From Purpureocillium takamizusanense (lineage: Eukaryota > Ascomycota > Sordariomycetes > Hypocreales > Ophiocordycipitaceae), in NCBI RefSeq assembly GCF_022605165.1, contig NC_063075.1:124001-188000 (forward strand): a stretch of 64,000 nt of DNA, written 5' to 3'. This document shows, one piece after another, positions 21,104 through 32,594 of this stretch (its first letter is position 1; each line of letters starts with the position of its first letter). The notes under the pieces were generated by a model. It did no database searches, was not told the origin of the DNA, and saw only the letters and a list, made by a program, of their open reading frames with translations. Made by a program: the position numbers and the translations under genes.

Positions 21104-24100
21104 ATGGCCAGGCCGAGCTCCAGCCGGGGCAAGAGTCCCCAGCCCCCGCCGGCGCAGAGGCCATCGCCCGCGACCTCGCCCGCGCCGCCCAAGAGCAAGG
21201 CCACCAAGGCCAAGAAGAACACCTCGTACAAGTCCGATGGCGTCGCCGACAACGATGTCTTTCTCCTCCCGCTCTCTGACTACGTCGTCGCCCTGGGCGT
21301 CACCATTCTGGCCGCCTTGGTCCGCGTCTTCCGCATCTACCAGCCCTCTAGCGTCGTCTTTGACGAGGTCCAGTCCGTGCCATCACATCCCGTCTCGTCA
21401 ATCATCGTGTGTGTGCTAACAGTCGTGCCAGCTTCGGCGGCTTTGCTTCCAAATACATCAAGGGCAAGTTCTTCATGGACGTGCACCCGCCCCTGGCCAA
21501 GATGCTCATCGCCCTGACCGGCTGGATGGCTGGCTTTGACGGCAACTTCGACTTCAAGGATATTGGCAAGGACTACCTCGAACCCGGCGTCCCCTACGTT
21601 GCCATGCGCATGTTTCCCGCTCTCTGCGGCATTGCTCTAGCTCCCTTCATGTTCCTGACCCTCAAGGCCGTCGGCTGTCGCACCACGACGTCTGCCATGG
21701 GTGCAAGCCTCATTGTCTTTGGTACGTAGCGACGCTCGCTTCTGCAGTCGACAGCATCGGCTTGGCTAACGATGCTACGCAGAAAACGGCCTGCTCACAC
21801 AGGCGCGCCTGATCCTACTCGATTCGCCCCTCGTCGCCGCAACCGCCTTTACCGCCCTCGCCTTCTCGTGCTTCACGAACCAGCACGAGCTCGGCCCCGC
21901 CAAGGCCTTCCAGCCAGCGTGGTGGTTCTGGCTGGTCATGACAGGTCTCGGACTGGGCACCACTGCCAGTATCAAGTGGGTGGGCCTGTTCACCATCGCC
22001 TGGGTCGGTGCCCTGACGCTGGTGCAACTCTGGGTCCTGCTGGGCGACAACAAGAACGTCACTCTGGTATGCAATTCTCCCCGCCCCCGAGAGATACCAT
22101 GGACTTGTGTTGCTGACAGACGCGCAGCGCATTTGGGCCAAGCACTTCATGGCACGCGTCTTCTGCCTCATCGTCATTCCCATCACCTTCTACATGGCCA
22201 TGTTCGCCATTCACTTCGTCTGCCTTGTCAACCCTGGCGACGGCGACGGCTTCATGAGCTCCGAGTTCCAGGCTACGCTCAACAGCAAGGGCATGAAGGA
22301 CGTCGCCGCCGATGTCGTCCTGGGCAGCCGCGTCTCCATCCGTCACGTCAATACCCAAGGTGGCTACCTGCACTCGCACCCGCTCATGTACCCGACCGGT
22401 AGCAAGCAGCAGCAGATCACGCTGTACCCCCACAAGGACGACAACAACGTCTGGCTTCTTGAGAACCAGACGCAGCCTCTGGGCATCGACGGCCAGCCCA
22501 TCAACGGCACTGATGCATGGGACAAGCTTCCTGCACCCGAGTACATCAAGGACGGCGCGGTCCTCAGGCTCTATCACCAGCCCACCCACCGACGCCTGCA
22601 TTCCCACGACGTGCGACCTCCCATCACGGAGGCCGACTGGCAGAACGAGGTCTCGGCATATGGCTTTGAGGGCTTCGAGGGCGACGCCAATGACTATTTC
22701 CGCGTCGAAATTGTCAAGAAGAAGTCGGACGGCGCCATCGCCAAGGAGCGCCTCCGCACCATCGAGACCAAGTTCAGGCTCGTGCACGTCATGACGGGCT
22801 GCGTGCTCTTTTCCCACAAGGTCAAGCTCCCCGATTGGGCGTCGGAACAGCAAGAGGTGACGTGCGCCCGCGGCGGCAGCATGCCCAACAGCCTGTGGTA
22901 CATTGAGTACAACGAGCACCCGCTGCTCGGCGAGGACACGGAAAAGGTCAACTACCGCAACCCGGGCTTCTTTGGTAAGTTTTGGGAGCTCCAGCAGGTC
23001 ATGTGGCGCACCAATGCTGGTCTCACCGAGTCGCACGCCTGGGATTCGCGCCCCGAATCGTGGCCCATTCTGCGCCGCGGCATCAACTTCTGGGGCAAGC
23101 ACAACACGCAAATCTACCTCATTGGCAACCCCATCATCTGGTGGGCGACATCGCTCGCCATTGTTGCCTGGGTCCTCTTCAAGGGCATCGCAATCCTGCG
23201 CTGGCAGCGCAGCTGCAACGACTACTCGAGCACCACGTTTAAGCGCTTCGACTACGAGATCGGGACCTACGTGCTGGGCTGGGCGCTGCACTACTTCCCC
23301 TTTTACCTCATGCAGCGCCAGCTCTTCTTGCACCACTACTTCCCCGCGCTTTACTTTGCCGTCATCGCCCTGTGCCAGATGTTCGACTACCTGACGGCTC
23401 GCATCCCCGGTGCCGGCGCGCGCGACAGCGCCTTCTTTAACAAGATTGCCGCCGTCAGCTTCCTGACCATTTCCATCGCCGCCTTCACCCTGTACGCGCC
23501 GCTCGCATACGGCAACCACTGGACCAAGAGCGATTGCAGCCGCGTCAAGCTCTTCGGCACCTGGGATTGGGACTGCAACAACTTCCTTGACACCGTAAGT
23601 GACTCCACGGTCATTCCCCAGCGGCAGCTCCCGCAGCGTGGCACATGAGCCATATCAACGAGCCAGGTCGTGCACGCAGACGACCTTGAAGAAGAAGAAG
23701 AAGAAGAAAACATGTGCGAGGGCAGGCCCACTAATGTGAACTTGGACATAGTATGAGGCATACTCGTCGCAACACGTCGTCGATGTGAGCTCCTCGACGG
23801 GCGCCGTACCGACGGCCGATGTGTCGGGCAACGTGGGCGAGCTCGAGAAGAGCGCAGCGCAAGAAAAGGTCCATGAAGAGGCGAAGCCGTCATCGCCTCC
23901 CGCCGAGCCCAAGGTGGTGTCCAAGGAGGAGCGCATCGAGTACCGGGATCAGGACGGCAACATCCTCAACGAAGAGCAGGTCAAGGAGCTCCAGGGCAAG
24001 GTAGAGTTCAAGACCAAGTACGAGACGCGCACGCGCGTCGTCGACGACATGGGCAAGGAGATCCCCATGCCCGAGGGCGGGTGGCCGGCCGACATCGCCG

Positions 24101-24282
24101 GTGCTGGGGTCGCGCCGCCGCACCCAGACGTCGAGGGCGTCGACAAGGAGACAGTCAAGGCAGGGGATGCCAAGCCACCCCAGGACGCGGCCGCGAGCCG
24201 CGACGGCGAGAAGGAGTCGGAGTGGTCCAAGGCCAAGCCCGCCAGCGAGGGCCAGGAGGCCACCGTCCGCGACGAGCTGTAA
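21104..24282 (+). CDS. PMT1: Protein O-mannosyltransferase, PMT1 family
   Basis: Five exons, 21104-21372, 21432-21721, 21783-22066, 22128-23594 and 23752-24282, give 946 residues. The enzyme transfers mannose from dolichyl-phosphate-mannose to Ser/Thr of proteins in the ER lumen, normally as a Pmt1-Pmt2 heterodimer. The first luminal loop has the acidic motif in SSVVFDEVHFGGF, then GKFFMDVHPPLAKML. The MIR region includes GGYLHSHPLMYPTGSKQQQ, HRRLHSHDVRPP and FRLVHVMTGCVLFSHKVKLP. The last membrane part has LHYFPFYLMQRQLFLHHYFP and WDWDCNNF. The hydrophilic tail with EYRDQDGNILNEEQVKEL matches the Pmt1 branch rather than Pmt2 or Pmt4. The GTCCGT donor of intron 1 is unusual but restores FDEVHFGG. 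The last intron has a short GAA run. Confidence 0.93.
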
Positions 24283-25213
24283 CGCGGGCCCGGGGTTCCT
24301 CCTCCTCTTTACGCGCTCGCGCCTGGCGCCGTGAGGACCGGCGGCGGCTGTAGTATTACCTACCACGTATCTAATATCACGCACCAACGACGATGGATGG
24401 CTCAATCGGCAGGAGAGGGAGGGGCGCCGCCGCCGCCGCCGCCGTGCATGATGACCGGGAACGTTTTGAGACGAAGAAAAGAAAGGGCAGGGCAGGGCAA
24501 GGCGGCGTCGACATCGCCACATCTGGGGCTCTCTCTTTCTCGCGGTGGCGGCAGGCAAGACCTCAAGCCCCCAACACTCATCTATCTCTCTCATGTACTC
24601 TACCACGTAACTTTGTAGTCGAACGACCGCCCCCTGTTCATGACGCATGCATGGTGATGGTGACCCGCCCACTCACTGTTGGCTGCAGAAAAAGGCAAAA
24701 CGTGCCTGGGACACGGCGCCAATAAGTTAGAGCACACGCATATTTCGTAAGAGCCCACGTCCAGGGTTTGCGACACCTTTCGCAGCGTTCATCATTGCCT
24801 TCTTCTTCTATTAATACCCCTCAAGACATGAAAAAGCCACAGATGCCGAGATACTCATACAGGTCATGTCGCAACAAAGCCTCCCCCCTTCCAGTCCCGC
24901 TCCCCCATTCCGTCCGGTCCCGTCCAGTCTTTCGCCTCTTCCCAAACACCAAGAGCAGGGGGGCGGACTGAAGAAACACGCGACAGCCACCCCACAAGCT
25001 GCTACTGCCGCTGCTGCTATTAATCCCAAACGCCTGAAATGCACCCATGGGCGGCGGCTCCTCTCCCGTGCCTGTCATTCGGCACTTGCGCAGCCTGTCC
25101 GCCGCACGGGCCAAGAAAAACTCTAGTTTTGATACAAGTGTCATGTACTATGATGCTCGCGAATGATGCGATGATGAGAACTGGCCTCGGCCGCCTCGTT
25201 GGGCAGCACGCCA
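24283..25213. other. Convergent intergenic region
   Basis: It holds the 3' ends of PMT1 and SEC2. The open frames are short and overlapping, and no gene is supported. Confidence 0.5.
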
Positions 25214-27310
25214 TCAGTTCGTGGCAAGCTTCGTCGCAGATTGCTGCGGCTCGTCGCTGGTCGATTCATCCGGTGCATGCGTCGGCTTCTTGGCGTCATC
25301 GCTTGCGTTGCTGTCCGTTGTTTGCTCGGGTGGGGTCTGGGGTTCCCTGGGCTCCGCGCCGTGGGCAGCGGCAGCGTCGGCGTCACGCAATGTTTCATCT
25401 TGCTCGGGTATGGCCGCGCGCCCGTCCGAGAGCCCCGTCCCAGCAGCGCGCTCCTGGCTGAGCCGCGGCTCCTTGTCGGTCGTCGCGGCCATGTCGTGAG
25501 GATTACTACCACCAGCGGCAGTCGGTACCCCTGCATGGGTGATCGCGGGGACGACTCCGCCACCAATGCGGGCCCAAAACATATGCTCGCGCAGCTTAAC
25601 ACACTCTTCCCAGGCCGCTCTCTCGTGATCTTGGTCGTCCATCTTCCAGTAGCCGTCGCGGACCATGCGCAGGAAACCCACAAAGTCGCATGTGGAGCGG
25701 ACGCGTGTGAGGCAGTAATTGCACAGCGGGTAGCGTTGCGCCGACTCGGCCTCGCTTGTACGGAAGCGATGCGTGCGCAGATGCTCCTCGCTTTTTCGCG
25801 CCTCCCCGCACAGCGAGCACGGGTAGTACTGAGGTCTGGCGGCCACGTACGTCGTGGCCACTTGCGGCACGGGCTCCACCACGAGCGAGCCGTCCGCAAT
25901 GGCCGCCAGCACTGATCGTCGCGCGAGCCACGACAGGCCCGGTGCCGTGTCCAAGCGGAGAGTGGGTTCAATGTCCTCGGACAGGACGCGCTTGTAGAAT
26001 TTCGTGTCCTTGAGATTGGGAATCGGGGCCCCGCCTTGGCCGATAGAGCCCATGCTGGCTGTGGACGCGGGCGTGTTGGGCGACTGAGGGGCGCTGCTGC
26101 TCGCTGTCGCGGTGCTCAGTGAGGCCGTCGATGCGTTTGGATGGGAGCTGAACGTGGCGCCGCCGCCGCCGCCGCCGAGGCCAAATGTCGACGACGCCAG
26201 TCCTCCCATGGAGCCCGACGAGATGCGGCTTCCGCGCCGTTGTTGCGACAGATGGGCAAGGGTCATAAAGTCGTCGAATGCGCCGAGGTCGACGCGCAGT
26301 ACGGGCTGCAGCAGGTGCTGCAGCCCCAAGGGGGGACATGGAGCGGTCGATTCAGCCGAGCCTGGCGGGAGGGCGGCAGCAGCCACCTCTACAGCGTCGA
26401 AGCGAGGCACTCCCGGTGACGGCGGGGCCGTCGTGCCCGTCGTCAAGTCGTCGCGCTCCGTGGCCAGGTTCTCCAGGACTTGCTTGAGCTCCGACAACTG
26501 CTCCTGCTGTGACTTGAGCAGGCTCTCCGAGTCGGCGAGCTGCGCCTTGAGCTGATCATTTTTCCGCTGTAGAGCTTCGTGCTGAGCCTGGGCCTCCTCC
26601 TTGGCGCCAATGACCATCTTGTTAGCCTCCTCGAAGAGGGCAGTTGTGAGGTTCTCGAGCTCTTGTTCAATCCGCTTCTTTTCCTTCTCGACATCAAGTC
26701 GCTTGGCCGTCTCTTCGGCAAGCCGTGCCAGGACAAGCTTTTTATCCGTCTGCATGGCTTTCCGCTCATGATCAAGGCTCGATTTGCGAACCCACACGTC
26801 GCCCGCCATCATGTCCCGCTGCGACTGGTTGCGGCGCTCTAACTCGCGTATACGGTCGCGGGCGGATTGCAGCTCGTGGCGGGTTGCGGACAAGGTATCA
26901 TCGAGGATCGTCTGGTGGTTGATGGCATTGATGAGCTTGGTGCTCAGGGTCGCCACCTCGTCGGTCAGATCGGGATGGTGGGTCGAGTGGGAGCGTCCGT
27001 TGTCGCCGTCCAAGTCGGAAACGCGTCTCCGCGGGTCGGGCAAGGTACTCAGCTCATCGCTGCCGAGAATGGGCGCCGACAGGGATGCCTTGAGCGAAAC
27101 ACCGGGAAGCTGCGACGTCGACGAGGACTTGGGAAACGGGCTCGACTTGGGAGGGCCGGGCGACGGGGGCGACGAGACCGAGGTAGTGTGGGCGACGGAG
27201 GAGAGGGAGCGAAGATGGCCAAAGGAGCGGCCCGAGGATGGTCGTGGGGAGGACTGATGGTGTTGCGACCACCCGGCGACGTGGATGAAGCTGGACAGGA
27301 TGTTAGCCAT
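25214..27310 (-). CDS. SEC2: Sec2-type Rab guanine nucleotide exchange factor
   Basis: A 698-residue protein in one exon. Sec2 activates the Rab GTPase Sec4 on secretory vesicles and drives polarised exocytosis. A Ser/Pro-rich N-terminus of about 110 residues leads into the long coiled-coil GEF domain (about residues 115-285). That domain includes RDMMAGDVWVRKSSLDHERK, KKRIEQELENLTTALFEEAN and KMVIGAKEEAQ, the conserved core of the family. The middle part is low-complexity (poly-Gly, Ser/Ala-rich). The C-terminal part has CSLCGEARKSEEHLRTHRFR and YPLCNYCLTRVRSTCDFVGF, a cysteine-pair module typical of filamentous-fungal Sec2. The tail is acidic and disordered. The start is the first ATG after a stop; a short upstream coding exon cannot be excluded. 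Confidence 0.88.
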   Translation of the reverse strand: MANILSSFIHVAGWSQHHQSSPRPSSGRSFGHLRSLSSVAHTTSVSSPPSPGPPKSSPFPKSSSTSQLPGVSLKASLSAPILGSDELSTLPDPRRRVSDLDGDNGRSHSTHHPDLTDEVATLSTKLINAINHQTILDDTLSATRHELQSARDRIRELERRNQSQRDMMAGDVWVRKSSLDHERKAMQTDKKLVLARLAEETAKRLDVEKEKKRIEQELENLTTALFEEANKMVIGAKEEAQAQHEALQRKNDQLKAQLADSESLLKSQQEQLSELKQVLENLATERDDLTTGTTAPPSPGVPRFDAVEVAAAALPPGSAESTAPCPPLGLQHLLQPVLRVDLGAFDDFMTLAHLSQQRRGSRISSGSMGGLASSTFGLGGGGGGATFSSHPNASTASLSTATASSSAPQSPNTPASTASMGSIGQGGAPIPNLKDTKFYKRVLSEDIEPTLRLDTAPGLSWLARRSVLAAIADGSLVVEPVPQVATTYVAARPQYYPCSLCGEARKSEEHLRTHRFRTSEAESAQRYPLCNYCLTRVRSTCDFVGFLRMVRDGYWKMDDQDHERAAWEECVKLREHMFWARIGGGVVPAITHAGVPTAAGGSNPHDMAATTDKEPRLSQERAAGTGLSDGRAAIPEQDETLRDADAAAAHGAEPREPQTPPEQTTDSNASDDAKKPTHAPDESTSDEPQQSATKLATN

Positions 27311-28346
27311 GGATATATGATGCTCTCATGCCAGCGTCAGAGCATCGTTATGGCTAGTCCGCGTAGCAGGCCGTCCAAGGACTCGAATGTCTCAGCCAAA
27401 GCGAGGCGAGTGAGACAATTGTAGTCCAGGCAAGACATGCTATGCTGGCAAGACGAACACGAAGGCGGTGTGGTCAAGAATTTTGTTGAAGGGGGGGAGG
27501 AGAAGGATAGACATACGATTCCATGGTGGCTGGAGCTCAGAAGGACCGAGGTTTGATCACCACGAAGGGTAAGCGATGGATGGGTCGAGAGTCGTCGGGT
27601 GTCCGTCAAGCCGAGCGTCTCGGTGCCTGCCTCGTTGGCTGCCGGGCGGCCAAGCAAGGACCGAAGGAGGAGCAAGGCGGCAGGGATTGGGGGGGCGATA
27701 CGGAGCGATCGGAGCAGGCAGGGTACAAACAAGGCAGTAGTAGAGGAGCAGGCGACCAAAGCTCTGCGTGTGGTGATGAGATGGAAAACGCGACGGGCGG
27801 CCGTCGCCGCCTGCACCGCACCGTAGTGTAGGTACCTACTTCAGTGCAGCGTAATAGCTTAGTAGGTAACAATGACCGACTGCAGATGCCAATACGCCGT
27901 CTCGTTCTGTCCGTGGGTGGCGGCTGGCAATTGTTGGTCCCCTGTCTCGCAAAACCGAGCCCAACAAGCTTGGAATGGAAGCCACCTTGGGCCCAATCAA
28001 AGCCGGCAATGGGACGGATGGGCTGAGAGGAAGCACAGCGCACCGGACGGCAGTCAGACGAGGCGAGTGGCAGGCGACGTCGGACCACGGGGCATGATGA
28101 GAGCCGTGTGTGGGGGAGAGAAAAGGCCGCCAGGCACGGAGACGAGCAGGCGAAATGGCAGCAGCAGCCAGCCCGGGCCGCCGCGCGGTTGTTGATGCTG
28201 TTGCTGCGCTGTGTTGCGCTGTGCAGTCTTGTGTTGTTGGGCGGCTGGCGAGGCGAGGTCAGAGCGTGTGGTGCTCTCGATGGAAATCGAATTCGCCACC
28301 ACGCAGTCGTTGTGTTGGGTCGGTTCGTCGGTTGTTCGGGCTTGCT

Positions 28347-28366
28347 AGAGAGAGAGAGAGAGAGAG
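28347..28366. repeat. (AG)10 microsatellite
   Basis: Ten AG units upstream of SEC2. Seen directly. Confidence 0.9.
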
Positions 28367-28680
28367 GCAATGGGAAGATGCGGTGCGGATGAAACGGCGA
28401 CGGATGCAGAGAGAAGGAGATTGGCGGCGAAGGCGGCAGCTCGGATCGCGCGCGCGGGTGAGATTCGAGGCGATGCGAGGCAATGCGAGGCGAGGTAAAA
28501 GTTGAAGGTCGAGGTTGAGGTTGCGAGAAGGATGATGCTTGCTGGCCAGCTCACTCGCTGGCTGGCTGGCTGGCTGGCGGTTGGGACGGGTCGGGATGCG
28601 GAGAAAAAGGTGGGAGGGAGGGAGCAAGTGCAACAAGCAAACAAGACAAGAAGAAGCGCCGCGCAAAAGGAAGCACCATG

Positions 28681-28707
28681 AGCAGCAGCAGCAGCAGCAG
28701 CAGCAGC
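28681..28707. repeat. (AGC)9 microsatellite
   Basis: Nine AGC units directly after an ATG. They would encode polyserine, but the frame ends after about 55 codons and is not accepted as a gene. Confidence 0.85.
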
Positions 28708-30116
28708 CCCGGCACGCCGACCAGGGCCGCACCTAGCAGCGGAAGCGGAGCACCTGCCCCCCCTCCCAAACCGGGCCTCGGGGCAGCGGCAGCGGACAGC
28801 GGACAGCGGACAGCGACAGGTGCGGGTGACGGGGTTCAATGGTGAGGTGGTGCTGAATGCGACGACGGATGACGCGGGCTGCTCGCCAATGGCCACCTAC
28901 TAAAGCTCCAGCTACTGTTACCTAGCCGCCTGTGGATTTTGGTTTTTCGGCGGGCAAAACCTAATGGATCTGGGCGCTAACTTAGTAGCTGGGCAGGGAT
29001 CAGTGCTCCAGGCTCCCGTCCACCATCAACATGTACACTCAACTCCGCGCATCCACGATGCCAGCAACAAGCCTTTCCTCTAATAAAGCTCTGCCAGCGT
29101 ACCACATGCCACTCGCTCCAGCAGTACAGGCTGTGCTCCGCCCCTCCCGTCGTCATCATTGATTAGCGCCTGCCCGGTCGAGCTGGAGCCCACCCATCAT
29201 GTCGCTGCCGCTGCCAACCATTGAAACTGGAGGCCAGGGGGGAACAGGGGCCAGGCCTCCTGCCAAATTCATCGTCATCCATCCATCAGGGCCAGCAAGG
29301 TCTCACTGGTGATGGATCCGATCCCCTCCCCCCCCCGCGCGGCGGCAAGCGGCAAATGATGGCCTCGTGTGCTGACAGCGGCACGCCCACACTGTGCATG
29401 CTACTTTATGCTTGTGATAGACAGGCAGGTCTGTACGACCCGACGACACGATTCCGTCACAGCCCGCTCGACGCCGGTGGGTGCTCATGACGAGGCATGC
29501 CGGATATCGTTTTGGGGGCGTCGAGTGATGAACAAACTGGACCGACCATCTGAAAACGATGGACAATACGAACTTGACCGAGTGCGAGGACCCTCTACGC
29601 GCGCCACTGTTAGCGCCCTAATAGCCCCCCCGCACTGCTGCTCGTCAGGGGGCCCCCCCCTGTCAGTGACGCCACAGACGCAGGCACCTGATTGCGGACG
29701 CGCGGGCCGGTGGCGATGGCAATGGCAGCGATTCCAAACCTCGCTTGCCCGCACGCACGCGCTCCTGCTACCCTGCACGACGCGACGGCTGGCTCGGGGA
29801 GCGAGCATTCGGAGGCGGCACGATGCTTCATCACAGTGTCATATGCTGTCGTCAATATCGCACATTGCATCATGTTTAAAGTACACATGGCCACGTCAAA
29901 GGGAATTAATGACACTGTACGAAGTACTTTGTACGAATAAGATGAGATCAATAACGTCCAACAGGTGTGTCATATCGCGTCCGGCACTGCTATGGCCCAG
30001 CCGCGCGGGATGGGAAGCCATCGTATGCTACGAGCTATGTGGGCAAAGTGCTCGCATTGTGGCCGTTGGCCTGACAGCAGTGATATACCAGTATGACTCG
30101 AGAGGTGGCATTCATC

Positions 30117-32594
30117 CTAGGCACTGGACACCTCGCTATTGTCATCATCATCATCATCATCATCATCCTGCTCCTCCTCTCGTTGCCCCTCCTCCCGTTC
30201 GACGCTCACGCGTCTCGAACAACTCACACTCCGTCGGCCTCGCGAGACAGACCGACCCAGCGGCGTAGAGGGCCGTGATATCGCAGCGTCCAGCCACCTC
30301 TGCGTCATCGGGCGGGCGTTCGAATCCCTAGGCGAAAGGTTGATGCAGCGTGACCCGCTCACGCGTCTCCTGAGGCGCAGCGAACTCCGGCCCGAGACCG
30401 TCAGCATCACCTTGAACACCACCCTAAGCTCATCGTCGTCGCGCACAATCGACTCGAGCGCGCCCAGCACGACACCCAAGTCGTCGGTGAACTCGCCGCT
30501 GTCCAGGAGAGAAACGCCGTCGACGATGCAATACACCGTCTTGGACGGCGGGAACTGGCGGAGCAGCTGATGGAACAGCTCGCACAGCGCCCTCAGACTA
30601 TGCTCCTCCAGCCGCCGGATCTGGCTCCGCCGGTTCAAGAAGCTCAAGCGCAGCAGGTCCTCGTCGTCGAGCGCCGCCAGGAGCTGCACGATGAGCAGCC
30701 GGATCAGGCCGCTCGGCCCGCACCACGCATCCCTCGGCGACGGGTGCAGGCCGCAGAAGAAATGCACCATGACGCTGTCCGGCTCGAGCTTGGACAGGCT
30801 CAGCACGAAGATGGCGCAGAAGAGCGACATTGCCGACACGGCGTCGCGTACGCTCGAGGGAATGTTGCCGTCCACGGAGATGAGGTCCGGGTGTTGGCGC
30901 TCCAGCCACGCGAGAAACCGAGCTTGATGGAGAAGTGACTGCGCCTGCCCTTGCGCATGGACACTCATCCTAGAGCGCAGCCGGATCACTCGTTCCAGGT
31001 TCTCGTGTAGAGCATCAACAACAGACTCCATGTCCATGTCGACGTCTTGTCCGCCGTTCCTCGGCCGACATATAATCTCGACGAGCTGTTCCACTGTGAC
31101 GACTGCTGTGGTCGCGGCAGGGGAACTCGTGTCGCCAATCTGTCGTTGTCTTAAAGCCTTGTTTCGACGTTTAAGCATGGTGTTTTCTGCAACAGAGTCA
31201 GCCAGTTTCTCTAACACCCCCTGAGAAAGGTAATGGCGTACTTTTCCTTTCTTCGAGCAAGAGCGCCAACAGTTCGTCGGTGGCCACTTGCCTGTCATCC
31301 ATCATCAACCTATCCATGCCCTGCTGAATGACTTGTATCGTTCTCTCCATCCTAGTCGTCTTCGAACTTTCTTCTCGATTCAAGCGAAAATAGGTGTGTT
31401 GCCCATCTCGAATGTCTCTCAACAAGCAGACGCCATCTTTGACGTCCGTGGCGACATCTCCCACCTGGATTTGCACTTCGCCGACCACTTTCCTGGTTTC
31501 TTTGATGCCGATATCCGCCTCAGTTACGATCCATCCCATAATCATGGTCACTTGGCTGTTGGTGTCCTGGGTCACCTGCCCCGTTCGGGCAAGGATGTCG
31601 TCGCGCCGCCTGTCCACGGCACGAACAAGCTCCAGGGCAGACGCTTCAACCTTTTCCAGTACTTCATCTGGGTCTACCTTCTCGACTTTCTCCCTCTTCT
31701 TGTGCTTGCTCATCTTGAACAATGACTTATTCCCTGCAATATGTGTGCATTAGCCCCCGCCACGACAAGATGAAAGGTGGTATATCCGTACATTGAAATG
31801 GTTGCTTCGGGGAGGGTAGGAGCTGGAACATCTTCTCGATAGCATCCACGATCGACTCGTGCAGAGCAGCAGCACAGCGGCTGACATCCACGTCTGTCTG
31901 AAAGCTCTTCCTCTTGGAGTTGGCCTCGCCGATGGTGTCTCGTATCTTTTTGAAAGTGTCAAAGATCTTCTGTCGCGCGTCGGCCGACTTTTGCGCAATC
32001 TGCACGCAGTCAGGGCTGGTAACACATCAAGCATCGCAATACAGAACGGAACGAGGGATGACCTTTAGTATGATGGCAATCGCAGACCTGACCACCGCCA
32101 GCCCGTAGCTATCCGGGATGAGGCTGAGCCACGGATCGATGACTGCCTGGTTCTCGCCCACCTTGAGCCACATCTTCTTGAAGATTTCCAGAGGGCGTTT
32201 CTCCGTGCCGTGCAGCCGAGCTTCTGCGTCGTTGACCTTTTCAAACAGCGCGTCCCAGGACGACTCAGAGGCGTTTGGGCCGAGCACCAGCCCCATGCTC
32301 AGGTCATTTGACAGGACGTATTCTTGAAGAGCCACGGACAGAGCCCTGCGGGTGTCTTGCATGAGAAGAGGCCTTCTTGGCCCACCTAGCGCCCCCCCAA
32401 GAGACCATATATGCAAGAAAGACTTACTTGTACTGGGTCGGGGCTTCAAAATGGCCCGTCTCGTCATTGTACCTCGCTGAGCCACCAAAGGCCTCATGGA
32501 TCTCGGACGCATTCTCGGTGACAAATGATGCCGCAATCTGCGTCTCGGCATCATCGGCCCTCGTGCTCCGCTGCCCCTGTCCCTTGGGCATCAT
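30117..32594 (-). CDS. STAND-like protein with degenerate NTPase region
   Basis: Five exons, 32594-32428, 32345-32063, 31999-31792, 31733-31242 and 31186-30117, give 739 residues. Residues about 55-220 are helical and resemble the N-terminal domain found in many fungal STAND/NLR-like proteins: WDALFEKVNDAEARLHGTEK, FKKMWLKVGENQAVIDPWLS, LIPDSYGLAVVRSAIAIILK, KIRDTIGEANSKRKSF. A Lys/Glu-rich helix (MSKHKKREKVEKVDPDEVLE) links to a second helical part. The C-terminal half has VMVHFFCGLHPSPRDAWCGP, SGLIRLLIVQLL and VYCIVDGVSLLDSGEFTDDL. The last looks like a Walker B/sensor strand, but I see no GxxxxGK Walker A loop. The tail is Arg/Ser-rich, then a run of nine Asp. It is divergent from the AAA ATPase gene at 33720. 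Function is unknown; a role in recognition or signalling is inference. Confidence 0.75.

Larger units (their letters stand above)
27311..30116. other. Long intergenic region with microsatellites
   Basis: It is 2.8 kb with GC-rich overlapping open frames on both strands and no recognisable protein. It contains (AG)10 at 28347-28366, (AGC)9 at 28681-28707 and a short GACAGCG repeat near 28795. TACGAAGTA is at 29918-29926. The left half is probably the SEC2 promoter and leader. Confidence 0.5.

Noticed and set aside
22059..23519. Minus-strand open frame of 486 codons
   Set aside because: It is antisense to the large PMT1 exon. The true strand has conserved MIR and catalytic motifs.
28678..28845. 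Plus-strand ATG followed by polyserine, about 55 codons
   Set aside because: It is a microsatellite-derived frame with no homology. It could be part of a leader or small exon, but nothing supports translation.
30318..30327. GTTCGAATCC resembling a tRNA B box
   Set aside because: It lies inside the coding exon of the STAND-like gene, and no A box or cloverleaf was found around it.
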